A stretch of 64,000 bases of DNA from Crossaster papposus. Taxonomy: Eukaryota; Echinodermata; Asteroidea; Velatida; Solasteridae. Both the position numbers and the translations under genes were made by a program. Every line of letters begins with the position of its first letter. Within the stretch, counting starts at the first letter, position 1. The DNA lies in contig JBAIAA010000093.1 in the NCBI GenBank assembly GCA_037893245.1, forward strand, positions 310,001-374,000. Direction: 5' to 3'. The notes beneath the pieces were generated by a model that was given only the letters and a program-made list of their open reading frames with translations, did not search any database and was not told the origin of the DNA. Positions 51,701-63,249 of the stretch are shown in pieces.

Positions 51701-54700
51701 TTCAAGATGTTTTCCTTTTGCAACACAGAGAGGGTTCGCTGCTAACAATGCCAAAGTGTCGGAGTTCACAAGCACATTCCTAGATTGTGCTCTAGATCTG
51801 CAATTTAGTTTATAAGACCATTAGACTGGGATGCTTTAGTTTATTATTGCCACATTGGCACAAATGGAACAAATAGTACCGGTACTGCAGAACATCCTTT
51901 GACGTCATAACTGTCATGTGATGGTCATCATCTGGGAGATGAGTCAAGATGTCTTAATGAGGTGGGGGGCGCAGCAGCAGCTTGTTGGTGAAAAGATGGT
52001 CTGTAGGATCTACACATGTATAGCAACTGTACACTCAATTTAGTTTGAGTTAGTTGAGTGTCAGTGAAATGCAAAAATACTTTTGTCATTTTGTAAAAAA
52101 ACACACCACACAAATTAACACAGTGAGCTCAGAAAGCTTTTGATAATTTGTACCAGCATGTCGTACATTTATGTACGGTACAATGTGCATTTCAACTGAG
52201 CCAGATACACTCTTGCTTCCTAGTCATTTCCAGACACACATGTACCGGTACCATGCAGCTGGCTTTAACATTTGGACAAATTGTTAAATACTGGTAGCAT
52301 TATATTTACCAGGGCCCCCTTGTGTAAGAAATCAGCTTAAGTATGTACAGTACATCTGTAGACCACTGTTGAAATGTTGTAAATTAAAATGGTTTTGGTT
52401 TGACCTTGTGTATAAGGTTTGTACTTTGCCCACCATGTCTGTGTAGATACAGGGTAGGCATTATTGATAATGTGTTAATGCTGCCCATCCTTGACCAGTA
52501 CATCCTTGTATATCAGGGGTGCAGCATTTTCTGGCTGAGCAATAAATTACATCAAACAGCTGTCCTGTATACCATGGCAACGTCACCTGTCTGTTACATC
52601 CAGGCAGGGGATTTCACAGCATCACTGAAGCACAACTCTCTGATTAGTAAGAAGAGTTCATAAGTTGGGTTATAAATAATATCATATTGGGATCACTGCA
52701 CTTTGATCCAATTTATGCTTTAAATGTTTCTCCTTAGTCTAACCGTTTTGAGGCAGGATAAACTAGTTAAAGTATCATATTCTGATACCAGATGTAAGCC
52801 ACAGCATGATTTTGTCAGGTTACTTTGCACCTTTAATTCCTGTTCACTCTGTCATCAGTAATCCTGCAATGACCACTGCATACCTAGCATTACTCTATGT
52901 AGTACCAACTGATATTGAAACTTGGTGTCTACTCTACATGTGAATATACTGGAACATGCACACAGTATATATGGCATGCACAGTTCACTTGATGCAGTAA
53001 AGCCAAGTTTCCCATATTAGGAGCTGTCCCTGAATCGCTTTTGCTCTGCAATATGAAGGGATCCCTCCATTAGTTTCTGCAGCCAGGTCAGGACCCTAAT
53101 CTTGTGTAGTGTTTCACCAAAGGTCATCTAGGGTCAGGTGAAGGTCAAGCAGTTATAGACAGGTTTAAGGGCAGATTAGCTGTGAAGACCTGGTAATATT
53201 GGCTGGTAATTAATACCAATATGACTGGCTGTAAGCATGATAGCCATGTCAGTGTGTCTGCTCATCTCTTGAGATGGCCTCAGGGTCTTTTGTTTAAGTG
53301 AATGTCAGCCAGGAGCCTGGCTAAAGTCAATAAATAAAAGTCTCTTCATCAAATTCATTGACACAACAAACAGGGATTATATAGGGCCTGGTGCTGTAAA
53401 TCATACAACCAGTATTGCATGTTTACAGACAATTATGTTATAAATAAATGGCCTGAAAAGACTACCATACTGGCATTAATGTCTGTATGTCCATTCCCAG
53501 ACATACTTGTACAACTGAGTCACCCTGCTCCTAGCTGATCACATTGTAAATGATATTGATTACCTCCCATCTCTCTCATTGTGGTAAAGCTGAGGAGAAT
53601 GGCAGAGGTCATCAGGGTCAATGAGTATTGTAATATGAGTCACTATATTATAGACTGAGCCTGGGTTAAAAGTTAAGGAAGTTTGGGCAAACATTTGGAA
53701 AATGAACTGTTGTGAAAAACCTGAAATCTTAGTCGCTTGATATTTTGATATAAAATACTCAATGTCTTCTTATGCAGGGTCGCCATCATGATTGAGTGTA
53801 CAGTTGAACTAAAGTAATGTTGCTCTTGAAAGTGTACATTCCTGAGCCATGCAAAAATCCAACATTTATGGCAACATTTATGACCAGGTCGACCCAATTA
53901 GAAAATGGTCAAATTGGTCTCTGACTTGGCTAGGCAAATCTTTCGTAATTTTTCCTTTTACCAGACCCTGGTATCGTTCCAAATCAAAGATTGTTTCAGT
54001 TCTAAGATTTATGTAGATTTACTGAATACCAGGGAAACATGTAATGCCATACTCTCCTAACTGTCTCGAATTTCAAACCTTTCGGAAAATTAGTTTTATA
54101 TCGTGATTCTTGAAATATGTGAGACTAAATTTCAATTATGTCTTTTCTCTTGGTAAAGTACATTGTAACTAAGTTGTAAAAAGTTGTAAATAGGACCAAC
54201 ACTAACACTGCATATTTAGCACAAACAAGTTGTTAGTGAAGTTCCATTATGATAGAAAGATGCTCCAAGGTGTGTTTGACCACCTGGTCATTGACCTAAG
54301 TTTATTACACAAATACATCAATCATAGTCCTTTATGTAAGATGTTTATCAAACATAAAATACAAATTCTTTCTGGAATCTGAAATTCATTTAAAATGCCC
54401 TCTAGGCTTTTCTTTATTTGGATAAACGAAATAATTGGTCTGTCTGCTTACTGTGATAACTCCATTGCTTTCATAGACATGCCTTTATTTTTTGAGGACC
54501 CGAGTGGCAACTTTTGTAAACTGGAGCTGACAGGCTGCTCGTTAGCTGCCTGGTGGTTTCTAATTCCCCACAGTTTGCCACAGCATGCCTTTTGTCATAT
54601 TTTTGTCCATCCAGGAATTCACCATTTTCTTTTTGAACTTATTTGTTTGCAGACCCCTACTCACAGACGGCAAGCCACACCTATCAGGGATGATGAATCG

Positions 54701-54798
54701 GCCAATGGCAGTAGTAGTGAAATCTCAAGGATACGCTCAAGAAGGTTCGCTTCAAGCCACCCTTAACATGAAGAAATACAAACATATCCATGCTCTAT

Positions 54799-54831
<33 letters not shown>

Positions 54832-56828
54832 TGGGGAGGCTAATCATCCTTACTCGTCAGTTCTTGATAATCTCGCTGTTCCAATATTTGCTATAGGTTT
54901 CATGTAAACATTATATTGGACTCTACTGTTTGCATGAATCCAGTGGTTAATCACTTTGGTCTGTCAAGTCTCTGTGTTCTCTTAACTTTATTCAGACAAC
55001 TGTACATACATTTTGATTAAAATGACATACATGTACTTAAAAACCAGTTCTATATCATCTTTTCTAATATCTGAGAACCCTCATTTCAACATCTGCCCAG
55101 TTCCGTCTCATTTTGCCAGAACTCCTTATATTTCTGGGCATTTCCTTTGTTTGTCCTAGGAGACATGCCAGGGAGAGAGAGGAAGGAAGCAATACAAACA
55201 GCCCCTCGTCTCCTCGGTCAATACTAAGAAGAGAGGTGGATGGTAGGTCAGCAGAAGAATGGAAGAGGGTGAGATAAAGAACATAAGCCCCCCCCCCCCC
55301 CCCCCCAATGTTATTCTTCTTTAAGCCTTATTGCCCAGGATGCTGAGAAAGCATGTACTTAGCATGCCCCTGGATACATGGAGATCCTACCCTTTGATGG
55401 TTCCTCCCCCTGGATGGTTCTTCCCCCTGGATGGTTCCTCTCCCTGGATGGTTCCTCCCCCCTTTCCTTTTGATGGATCCTTCCTTTGTTCAAAAACAAA
55501 TTATGTATCAACATTTATTATGATTTGGATTAAAACTGTCACTTACATTTGTGTGTAAATGGGAAACATGTACATGTGTAGTTAAGGTGAATGAACTTGT
55601 ATAAATATTTTTTTTTGAGGAGTTACAAACTGTGTTTAATAATGCGCCCTTGTTATTTCTACCTGTAGTCTTGCCTCAAGTCACTAACTTGTTTGTGTCA
55701 TATGTTTCCCCTTCCATCTTTTGCATGTTTTGCATGGTGTGTGGATAACTTTGCTGTACGTGTTTCTGTGTATAACCAGATGTATGAACGTGAACATCGG
55801 GAGAATCGGCGGCTGACCCGGAGACTACACGAGTCTGAAGAGAAAATAGCCCGCTTGGAAGATGAAATCCAAATACTGACAGAAGTACATACTAATGTTG
55901 CCTGAGTATTTTTGTACTTTATTTCAGAGTGATCATTTTGATGTTTTGTATCTTTTACAAGTTGAATGTTACTTTGCTTGATATCAATTTATATTGTCAT
56001 TTTTGTTTGCGGTTAATACAAGCCTTTGTTCATCAGCCCTCTCCATTCCTACATTTGTATTTCTTTTACTGACTCTTTTTGAATTGTGTTAAACAAGTTT
56101 GTGCAGGCGGTGGTCACTGGTCCCATTGCCCACAAGAAAATTGCTAATATTTCAAGTTGGCAGTTTTCAAGTAAAAGGATATAATCAAATAACTGTCTTG
56201 TTTTTACATTAGTAAAGTTTCAAACGTTGGTGTGCGACTATCAATCTCTAGTGCGCACATAATAGATAGGAAAACAATATTGGACGACCAAATACAGACT
56301 AATAGTGCAGATTTTATTCAGTGCTATTCATTCCCAAATAGTTTCCGTAAAAGGTTGTTGTTAAACAAAATTGTGGTTTTAGTGTATGCTGCTATACACC
56401 CTGACAGATGGACAAACAGTGTTGGAATATAAGCCATTTAATTCTATAATTATATCTACCAGTAGCCTTATCTTCCAATACTCCTAAAAAAGACAAGTTA
56501 ACGCAGCACAAATGATGTTGACACTATAAGGTCATCATTGGTACAGCATTCACAGCTGTTCCACGTACCTACACGTGTATAGCCAATGATGGCAAGGTCT
56601 CTGCAGGTTTGTTCATTCGGGCAGATATACCGGTACATGTACAGTGATATTAGTGAGTTTCTACCATCCCTAAATTTATTTTACAAGGAAGTCTTGTCTC
56701 CAGACTTCTGTTTATTTATTTCAATGTTTTTCCTATTGTAGGACCTAGAGGTAGTGGATGAGGAGCTGGACCGGTCTAGAGAAGAGAACCGTGCATTAAA
56801 CAAGGCAATGTCTCAACTACGAAGTTAA
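45446..56828 (+). CDS. Small MYPT C-terminal-like protein (279 aa), tandem truncated paralog
   Basis: Six exons join in frame: 45446-45784, 49206-49313, 54653-54744, 55160-55268, 55780-55884, 56742-56828. The start ATG has A at -3 and G at +4. The N-terminal third is low complexity (Arg, Ala, Gly, Asp) with an internal duplication of GEADDID/GEADDVD. It ends HRKTREKRRGTGV, matching the second Rho-kinase site of MYPT proteins. A polar middle follows, then a coiled coil from SAEEWKRMYEREHRENRRL to KAMSQLRS. Intron phases (0, 0, 2, 0, 0) repeat those of the last part of the MYPT gene upstream on the same strand. There are no ankyrin repeats and no RVxF-type PP1 motif, so it cannot target PP1 by the known route. 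By layout it resembles the vertebrate small subunit M20/M21; a dimerising partner or decoy of MYPT is possible. Function is inferred. An unrelated coiled-coil protein is the main alternative, but the RRGTGV block argues against it. Confidence 0.82.
46316..46605 (+). repeat. Interspersed element R1, copy 3
   Basis: TTAAAGG start, then CTGAATTATTAAGAAATATC, GAAAGTAAATAATGATT, GGCATCCAGCAAAATGATTG, ATCGCCGGGCGG, ACAACTGCCCTACGCC and GGCATCCATGATTCTACCTTT at the end. It matches the reverse complement of 73-342 in the same order. Confidence 0.8.
47299..47758. repeat. TTAGGG-rich minisatellite (compound, ~50-80 bp unit)
   Basis: Runs of TTAGGG, GTTAGGGTC and TAGGGG alternate with a second block close to GTGTAAAGAGGGATGGGCCT + CCTCATT, which occurs seven times (near 47335, 47419, 47460, 47533, 47601, 47653, 47736). 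Repeated NEEAHPSLH words on the minus strand are a by-product. Confidence 0.92.
49206..49313 (+). CDS. Small MYPT-like gene, exon 2
   Basis: 36 codons, phase 0 to 0, acceptor ctaacag, donor gtaggt. Product is polar and acidic (DEDTANATANVKSNTDYNED, then Lys/Asp/Asn-rich). It takes the place of the short acidic MYPT exon 11. Confidence 0.8.
49431..49790. repeat. Minisatellite with GCAGGATTTTGCAGGATT core
   Basis: GCAGGATTTTGCAGGATTGA followed by GGTCACTTGGAGTTT-type spacer recurs about six times with units of roughly 45-70 bases. Later copies replace the spacer. Confidence 0.9.
50300..50898 (+). mobile_element. 5'-truncated LINE (CR1/L2-like), reverse transcriptase 3' end
   Basis: The frame from about 50300 to TAA/TAG near 50776 encodes the familiar post-RT segment: KIVHALVSSRLDFCNSLL, LQNTAARI, HITPVLHSLHWLPVHFRIVF, WGDRSFAHAGPSLWNKLP and LKTHLFELAF. 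It is followed by a short 3' UTR and an ATT microsatellite tail (50872-50898), as in full 3' ends of these LINEs. The frame is intact over ~155 codons, suggesting a fairly recent insertion. Clade is inferred. Confidence 0.9.
54653..54744 (+). CDS. Small MYPT-like gene, exon 3
   Basis: 30 codons plus two bases, phase 0 in and 2 out, acceptor tttgcag, donor gttcgc (not the best match to consensus). It encodes TPTHRRQATPIRDDESANGS and a Ser/Arg-rich end. Same phase pattern as MYPT exon 13. Confidence 0.75.
54801..54830. repeat. TAA microsatellite
   Basis: About ten TAA units, 60 bases after exon 3 of the small MYPT-like gene. Confidence 0.9.
55160..55268 (+). CDS. Small MYPT-like gene, exon 4
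   Basis: One base plus 36 codons, phase 2 in and 0 out, acceptor tcctag, donor gtgaga. It encodes RHAREREEGSNTNSPSSPRS and ends RSAEEWKR just before the coiled coil, as MYPT exon 14 ends CQTCKK just before its coiled coil. Confidence 0.8.
55290..55307. repeat. C homopolymer
   Basis: About 18-20 consecutive C a few bases after the donor of exon 4 of the small MYPT-like gene. Confidence 0.9.
55396..55472. repeat. 18-19-bp GGATGGTTCCTCCCCCT tandem repeat
   Basis: Four copies of a unit close to CTGGATGGTTCCTCCCC, the first and last diverged. Confidence 0.85.
55780..55884 (+). CDS. Small MYPT-like gene, exon 5: coiled coil
   Basis: 35 codons, phase 0 to 0, acceptor ataaccag, donor gtacat. MYEREHRENRRLTRRLHESE followed by EKIARLEDEIQILTE has clear heptads of Leu/Ile. 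It aligns with LYEQILAENEKLKAQL in human MYPT1 and with exon 15 of the upstream gene. Confidence 0.88.
56742..56828 (+). CDS. Small MYPT-like gene, exon 6 and stop
   Basis: 28 codons and TAA, acceptor cctattgtag. DLEVVDEELDRSREENRALN then KAMSQLRS. The last ~20 residues resemble the MYPT zipper ([20 protein letters not shown]) in the spacing of Arg, Glu-Asn, Ala-Leu and the final Leu. A weak donor at 56824 could splice in frame to 58471. Confidence 0.82.
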   Translation, partial: DLEVVDEELDRSREENRALNKAMSQLRS

Positions 56829-58470
56829 TTCTTCTTGTTCATAACCAGCTTCACCTTTTTAGGTTGGTAATACATTTTCTCAGTCAAAGTGTATGTAGCT
56901 GACCACAATGTGTGACGTCAATGTATTTCAGTCTGACGCCATTAATGTCAGGGCTACTGAATATCACATTCATCACATGATATACGAGACTATTTTCCCT
57001 GGTTGTTGTCATACACACATTGCTCAGCAAAATGTCATGAGGTCCCAATTGCAAGGAAAACTTGAAGCCGCTAAAAAACAAAACTTGATACACACAAACC
57101 GGCAAGGCTAATTTTACACTTCTCTCATTTCCCCCCCTTTTTATACAGTTTTTACCCAAAAGAAAACAACAAATATATTGAAGAGCATAGATAGTACATC
57201 TTTTAAAGGATTTAAATGCTGCCGTTGTTACAAATTTATGAACGGTTTATTTGTAGTATCTGCTATGGACTGAACCGCATTGCAGATTTAGATCACCTAC
57301 AGTTATCTTGGATTCATAGCTTCTTATAAATAATCAAAAGGAAAGTCTTGTAATATTTAAGGAAGCTGCAAGGACTTTTGTTGCTGTTTGACTGCCAAAA
57401 AATAATCAGCTAATCAAGAATGTTGATTGCTTGAGAGCACGGAACATTACTTCACCTTTAGGTTGTGTTATAAATATACAGTAAGGCATTTGAATAAAAG
57501 ATGATTGGTATGAGAAGTTGGTAAGTAACTCACTCTCTGGATCCATTAGAAAGAAAGATGCTTCAAAACAAAAAAACATGATTAATACCAAAAAACAAAA
57601 AAACATGTTACCAACCAAAAAGCCATTAATTGTGATGGCTTTTACTATGGTTTTTGCTTGACAAATTATCTGTCTAAGATTTTATAATTTTTGCCTCGGA
57701 GTTCTCTCAAATTTGTGGAGGTTATTAAATTTGTCTCTCTGAACATTTTTTGACATTCTTCAAAACATTTTGAATGGTGTAACCAGTTATTCACAGTTTT
57801 GGCATAACTTTAATTTAATACATGTAGTTTATCAGCTTGCCCTCCTAAAGCTGTTTATATACATATGTACTATGTTTACATAATTCATATCTTGTCATCA
57901 TATCAACCAACTTGATTATTTTATACTTGAACTTTAATGATTACACAGCCCCAAATTGTTTATGCATCAATTATCCTATCCCATCATAACTGGTGCTCAC
58001 AGCTGGTTGAGCATTTAGAGATTTAAGATAAGACTTGACCTTATGACAGCGTACATTTTATGTGATTACATGTAACCTAACACATTGGAAGTCAAGCAGA
58101 GCTTAATTATTTCAAAGCCCATTTAATACATTCACAGATTCATTTCAATGGACAATATTTATTCAGTCAACAGAGGGCAGCATAAAACAAACTGCTTACT
58201 CAATGCCAAAAGAGGGCAGCATTTACTTTTGTACAGTTCTCTAGTCGTGTTTCTCTCTACTAATATTGTTTGGTCCCAGTTTTATAAAGCTGTACGGTAT
58301 GTTTAGCCTACAATTTCAATCAGAAAAGCTACATTACTCGCCATTACATGCATTGATCATATGCAAACTACTCGCCATTACATGCATTGATCATATATGC
58401 AAATTCAACACTTGATTTCAAGATTTCATTTTTCAAAATAAATTAATTGAACATCTGTGTTCTTCCCCAG

Positions 58471-58565
58471 GAAAAAAAAATGATGTAAATAACTTAAGCG
58501 AAAGGAGCGAGTTGGATGGATCTGGTATGGAGATTGGAGATAGTATAACCGTGCCTTCATTCTAG
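58471..58565 (+). CDS. Candidate alternative terminal exon of the small MYPT-like gene
   Basis: A strong acceptor (cttccccag) is followed by a frame open for 30 codons to TAG 58563-58565 when entered in phase 1, giving KKNDVNNLSERSELDGSGME and then IGDSITVPSF. The other two phases stop within a few codons. The only phase-1 donors seen in exon 6 are weak: A|GTTAAT at 56824 and C|GTGCAT. If used, the tail would replace the final Ser. It may be coincidence. Confidence 0.35.
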
Positions 58566-58974
58566 TTTTATGGACATTCATTCAAGACAAAAGTGCAGTT
58601 TGAGTTGAAGGTATCCAATTACGTTGTACATGTACCATGAACATTCAGTGAGAATGTATTCATATTTGTTTGGTAGTTTGAGCCTGATAGCAGTGACTTA
58701 GTCCTCAGCTGAATTACTTGTAGTAAGACTCATCTCTTTCATAGCCACACGTTCATTTGCAAACCATAGCAAATTTATGCGAACAGGGCATTAAGTTTGC
58801 CCTCAACTCTCATGAAGACCTAAATAAATTGATTTGATATATTGCAGATAGTCTGTTGTAAAGACTTCTGTTTATATCAAAGTAACGTTATTACAAAGAA
58901 AAGAAAAGAAGTGCCAGCCAGTAATGAAATGTTAAATAAAGCACAAATAGTGTTTACAAAATTGGTAACAGCAC

Positions 58975-59117
58975 TTTAATAATAATAATAATAATATCAG
59001 AGGAATTATATATAGCGCAAAGTATCTGGAGAACCATTCAAATGCGCCGATCACTGGAAATTACTGTGGTTCGTATGAAAGATTGAATAGATGAGTCTTC
59101 AGATGGCGTTTAGATAC
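58975..59117 (-). mobile_element. LINE 3' end fragment (minus strand)
   Basis: The reverse complement encodes SKRHLKTHLFNLSYEPQ and a stop (59117 down to 59061), the same C-terminal motif as the LINE at 50.3 kb. It is followed by GGCGCATTTGAATGG, GCGCTATATATAATTCC and an ATT tail (58978-58996). Only the last ~140 bp survive. Confidence 0.75.
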
Positions 59118-62100
59118 ATAACAAAAAAATGGCAATCTGTTGGGATAATTTCTCTTCTCAATTTTGTCATTTTTGTTTGTTTCTTAAGCTGAGCCCAAGT
59201 GACTGTGTCTTGGAGTTTGGGGCAGTTTGAGAAAAATAATAAATCAATGTAGGTTTGAAATTCTGAAGGTTGCGTTTCTCGCTGGTTTTTAGAAATGAGC
59301 TGACAAGAACGAGTTTGAGGTTTTATCAACACTAGTAGCAAGAACTTTTAAAAAGCCCTTTTCAATAAATAATACCTAAATGTTGGGTGTCTTTAGTTAT
59401 ACATTCAGTGCTTTCCACTTAACAGAATAAATGATCTGCCGTGTGTGTTCTGAAACATTTAAAGTATAACTGTTAGGGTTTCCAGTTTTTATGTACAACA
59501 CTAACATATCTTTTTATAGCTATATATTTTTCACCAATTCTTGGATTGTTGAAGTGAATTATAGGAATTAAAAAGGGTCCTGATATTTCAATTTCTAAAT
59601 AAAAATACAGAACAAAGTGCTAAAATATTACAATAAGTTATTAAGGAAACCAATGTTCAGTAGATAGGTACAGTACGGTATGTAATGTTGTGACCGCATT
59701 CATTGTTAGTTTCCTTTCTAGAAGGCAAGCCAACATTTTGGCAGGGTAAATGGTATCAGATTTTGGGTTCTGCCGAGTTTTTTCCTAAGACAGAATAAGG
59801 ATGAGTTAAATTCTTGGTCTACTGCCAGACAAACATTTACAACTAGCCAGGGGCCTAATGTTAAATGATACAAGAGTACAAGCTTGAGACAAGCCGTTGT
59901 TTCTGAAATGGCCAACATTAAGGAAATGAGCCATTTGATTTCTTTTTGAAGCGCTTTAAAGTCATTTTGTATAGTTTATTAAAATCCATTTAAACTAGTG
60001 AGGTTATCATAAAACACATAGCAATGTAAGGATGCATCTAATAACAACATAAATAATTTAACTTGCAATTGTTATCAACACAATCAGTAGCACGTCGTGT
60101 GTTCTCATAATATCCACAGCTTGAAAACTGGGTCATTTTATGAATATAGAACCCACCTTTGTAGGATTTGTATTATTCTGATGCACTCCTTACGTAGTCG
60201 TTCTCTAAGAGTGATTATGAATTTCAACTGATCATTTGAAGTAATTCTTAATTAGAAGCCATCCTTTTCTTAATTATGCTTGTTGAGAAGTTTTAAAATA
60301 CCAAGGTAAACAGGGGCAGGAAAATATTTTAGAACCTCAAATTATAGAATGACCTATGTATAAAGACCGGACATTCTTAATGACCGTAAACGTCTTTAAT
60401 TTGTAGATATCGGGCTTTTCCTTTCTCAAGTGATTGTGAAACGATATATTCCATGTAAAATAACATGTAAAATAACTCTAAATATATCAAAATCTCCAGC
60501 AAGTTGGACATCAGCTTATTCAGCATGATCATAAAAAAAATTAAGAGTACAATTTCGAATTGACAGTGAATTAAAAAATACCAAATAGTTTGTTGTTTTT
60601 AATTATCAGATTAGTTCTAAAATTAGTGATTTTCCACAGTCTTTAACATTTTACTACCTGGGATTATATTTTAAGTTTTTATTATATATTGCTGTAATGA
60701 ATTGAACTGAATTCCTTTATTTGTTGCAACATGTCAACTATTTCTTATGGGAGAATGGAGTTTTCCCATCTAAACAAGTTGTTTTAATGCAGTTAGTAGG
60801 TGTACTTATGTAGCTATGATTGCGTGGTTTTTACATCACAAGTAAGAAATTGATCATCCCTACGATTTGTGTGGTGCAAGTATTTTAGCCATTGTTCTTC
60901 ATTAATTAAATTTAGTAACAATGAATGCACAAAATGTTTACCTATGCCAATCCAAGTGATAAAGCAGTTGGTGTCACACACATTGGGAATGTAAATACTT
61001 AGTGTTGCTCTTAGCCTAGCTTGGAGCACAAGCCTGCCTTACCGCCTAATCCCTGCCTTACCGCCTAATCCCTGCCTTACCACCTAATCTGTGCCTTGCC
61101 GCATAAGGTATCGTTGTATTGCATTGTGCAAAGTTAAATTAATGGATTAAGTTATATAGAAACCCAGCAATTTTCTTTGCTGAGCTCCATTTGCAACCTT
61201 GCACTGATGTCATTTTCCTTTCCTAATGATTTCACAAGGTTGCTATTGCTAACTTTTAAAATCTCTGACTCGGGTACAAATCAACTTAATACATGTACAT
61301 CAGATCAAGTTGGTAAGCCGTGTTTTTATTACGAAGCGAAAAGTTTTTTCAAAGTGCATTTATGATTTATTTGTCAACTTTTGCCATTGCTGTGTATTCT
61401 GTTAATTATTATTCTGTAGGTATTTAATTTCCTTTGTCAGTTACCAAAGATTTTTTTGTGTTTCATCGAAATAAGTTTGTGCTTTCAGTTGTCGATTTTA
61501 ATCACTAATTTTGACAGTCATCTGAAATTCAATATTTTGCGGTTGTGGTTGTCTTTCTTTAATTCCTTTGAATAGTTTTAGACCATTTTCGTGCTCTCTG
61601 TTTTTCTCTAAAAGATCGTGTTTTTTTCATTTTGGTTTTTATTATCTGCTCTTAATATTGATTACAAATATTACCAGCATCCTATTGTTTTTTTACTTTT
61701 TAAATTGCTGCTGTCAAAAGGGAGATTATTTTTACATGCACAAGCAAACGCCTCACTAGGAGGTCAACTGTATAGAACATATAGATATTGTACAGTAGAT
61801 AAAGAGGTATATATTTTACTAGTTTGGAATACAAAACAACAAAACTGAATCAATTGCTGTTAACATTTAACTGTTTGCATCTTTTCAAATTGGTCATAAT
61901 GGTAAATATTGATTCTTTAAAAAACGACAAACTCCAGGGAATAGTATAACATGTTAATTATTTAAAAGTGAAATCATTTAGATTATTTTTGGGGTTTAAA
62001 ATGTTCCAGTAGCTCTATTTCCTATTTTGCAATTATTATGTAGCATAATACTCGCATTCTATCGCTGTAAGCTTTGGATCTGTGTAATTTATGTCTTGAA

Positions 62101-63030
62101 TATCGCCTAGTCAAATGTGAGTAAAATTGGCTGCAAAATCACCGATTGAAATTGTGCAAATTTAAAACCCAATTTGAAACTGTTGTAACGTTTGCCTTGT
62201 TAGGATGACACGTACGTATCTTCATAACAAAATAAAAGCAAATTGGTAACATCAATATTCATCTCGGTGTAATGAAATAAATAAACTGCACATATGGATA
62301 TTCTACAAATATAAGATCAAGCTAACAATGTGGACATAAGTTACATACATCAGTTATTTTAAAGCCATTTTTTTGCTGATTTTACTCTAATTTGACCAGG
62401 AGATGGCCAAGACATTATAACATTAGTCCAAAGCTTGGGACAATATACTATTCCTAAAAAGGAGTATATGCTCCTCAACAAAATGACACCTTGTAGAAAG
62501 ATCAATATACAAAATTGCTGGTCACTTGTTTTCAAGAGTAGAATTATACATTTGGGATTGTAATTATTTCTTTACAAAAAAATGTATTTAACTTAAGTGG
62601 TGCTGCAAGATATTTAACAAGAGGTGTTAACCAATGTAGTTTGGCTTGTTGGAGTAGAATGTTATCTTCTAGATGAAAAACACAAATTAAACTAAATTCA
62701 GAAATTCACTTGCAGGCATCATTTTTCTTGTTGTTTTTTTTAATCTGTTGTGTGTGTAATTTCCATTTGAAGTGGGTGGTTTTTGTTGGGGGGAGGAGGG
62801 GGGGTCCTATGAACACGCAACAAAAAAAACCCCAAAACTAAGCCATGACTTCATAACATTTTTAAACAAGCGACATGAGGCATTACATTAGTTATTCAAA
62901 CATAAACAAATCAAATGAGACAAGATAACGGCTGACATCTGGATCAATTCATCAATTAAGCTTTTTATTAAAAACTGCAGTTTTCATGAGGTTTTTTATC
63001 AAGGTGTATCAAGCTATTTTTTTAGACAAA
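59118..63030. other. Non-coding AT-rich sequence
   Basis: No exon, RNA gene or clear mobile element recognised apart from a short 20-bp array at 61031-61106 and a G-rich patch near 62790-62803. An AATAAA at 58935-58940 is a possible end for the small MYPT-like transcript. Confidence 0.5.
61031..61106. repeat. 20-bp tandem repeat, ~3.8 copies
   Basis: CTGCCTTACCGCCTAATCCC repeated; the last copies carry CACCTAATCTGTG and CTTGCCGCATAA variants. Confidence 0.9.
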
Positions 63031-63249
63031 TTAAACAGTTCGCGCCGGAGGACGTACATACATGCAAAGTTGCCCCCAGATTAAAAGCGGATGACTCATA
63101 AACACGTCGCGAGCCAGGCCAGAAATGGCTGAAAATGCATGGGTGGGCTTCCCAGTCATATCGGCCTGAACCTCGGATCGAGTTTCGTTAAAAGTACTCC
63201 CGCGCCTTAGCTCGATGATGTTAAAATAATCCTGGCGTGAACTGGTTAA
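63031..63249 (+). mobile_element. MITE family R2, copy 5
   Basis: TTAAACAGTTCGCGCCGGAG at left, GGCGTGAACTGGTTAA at right. Interior GCAAAGTTGCCCCCAGATT, AAACACGTCGCGAGC, CCTCGGATCGAGTTTCGTTA and GCGCCTTAGCTCGATGATGT agree with copies 1 and 4. ~219 bp. Confidence 0.88.

Larger units (their letters stand above)
49314..54652. other. Intron 2 of the small MYPT-like gene, 5.3 kb
   Basis: Contains a minisatellite (49431-49790) and a 5'-truncated LINE (50300-50898). The remainder shows no recognisable exon or RNA gene. Confidence 0.6.
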
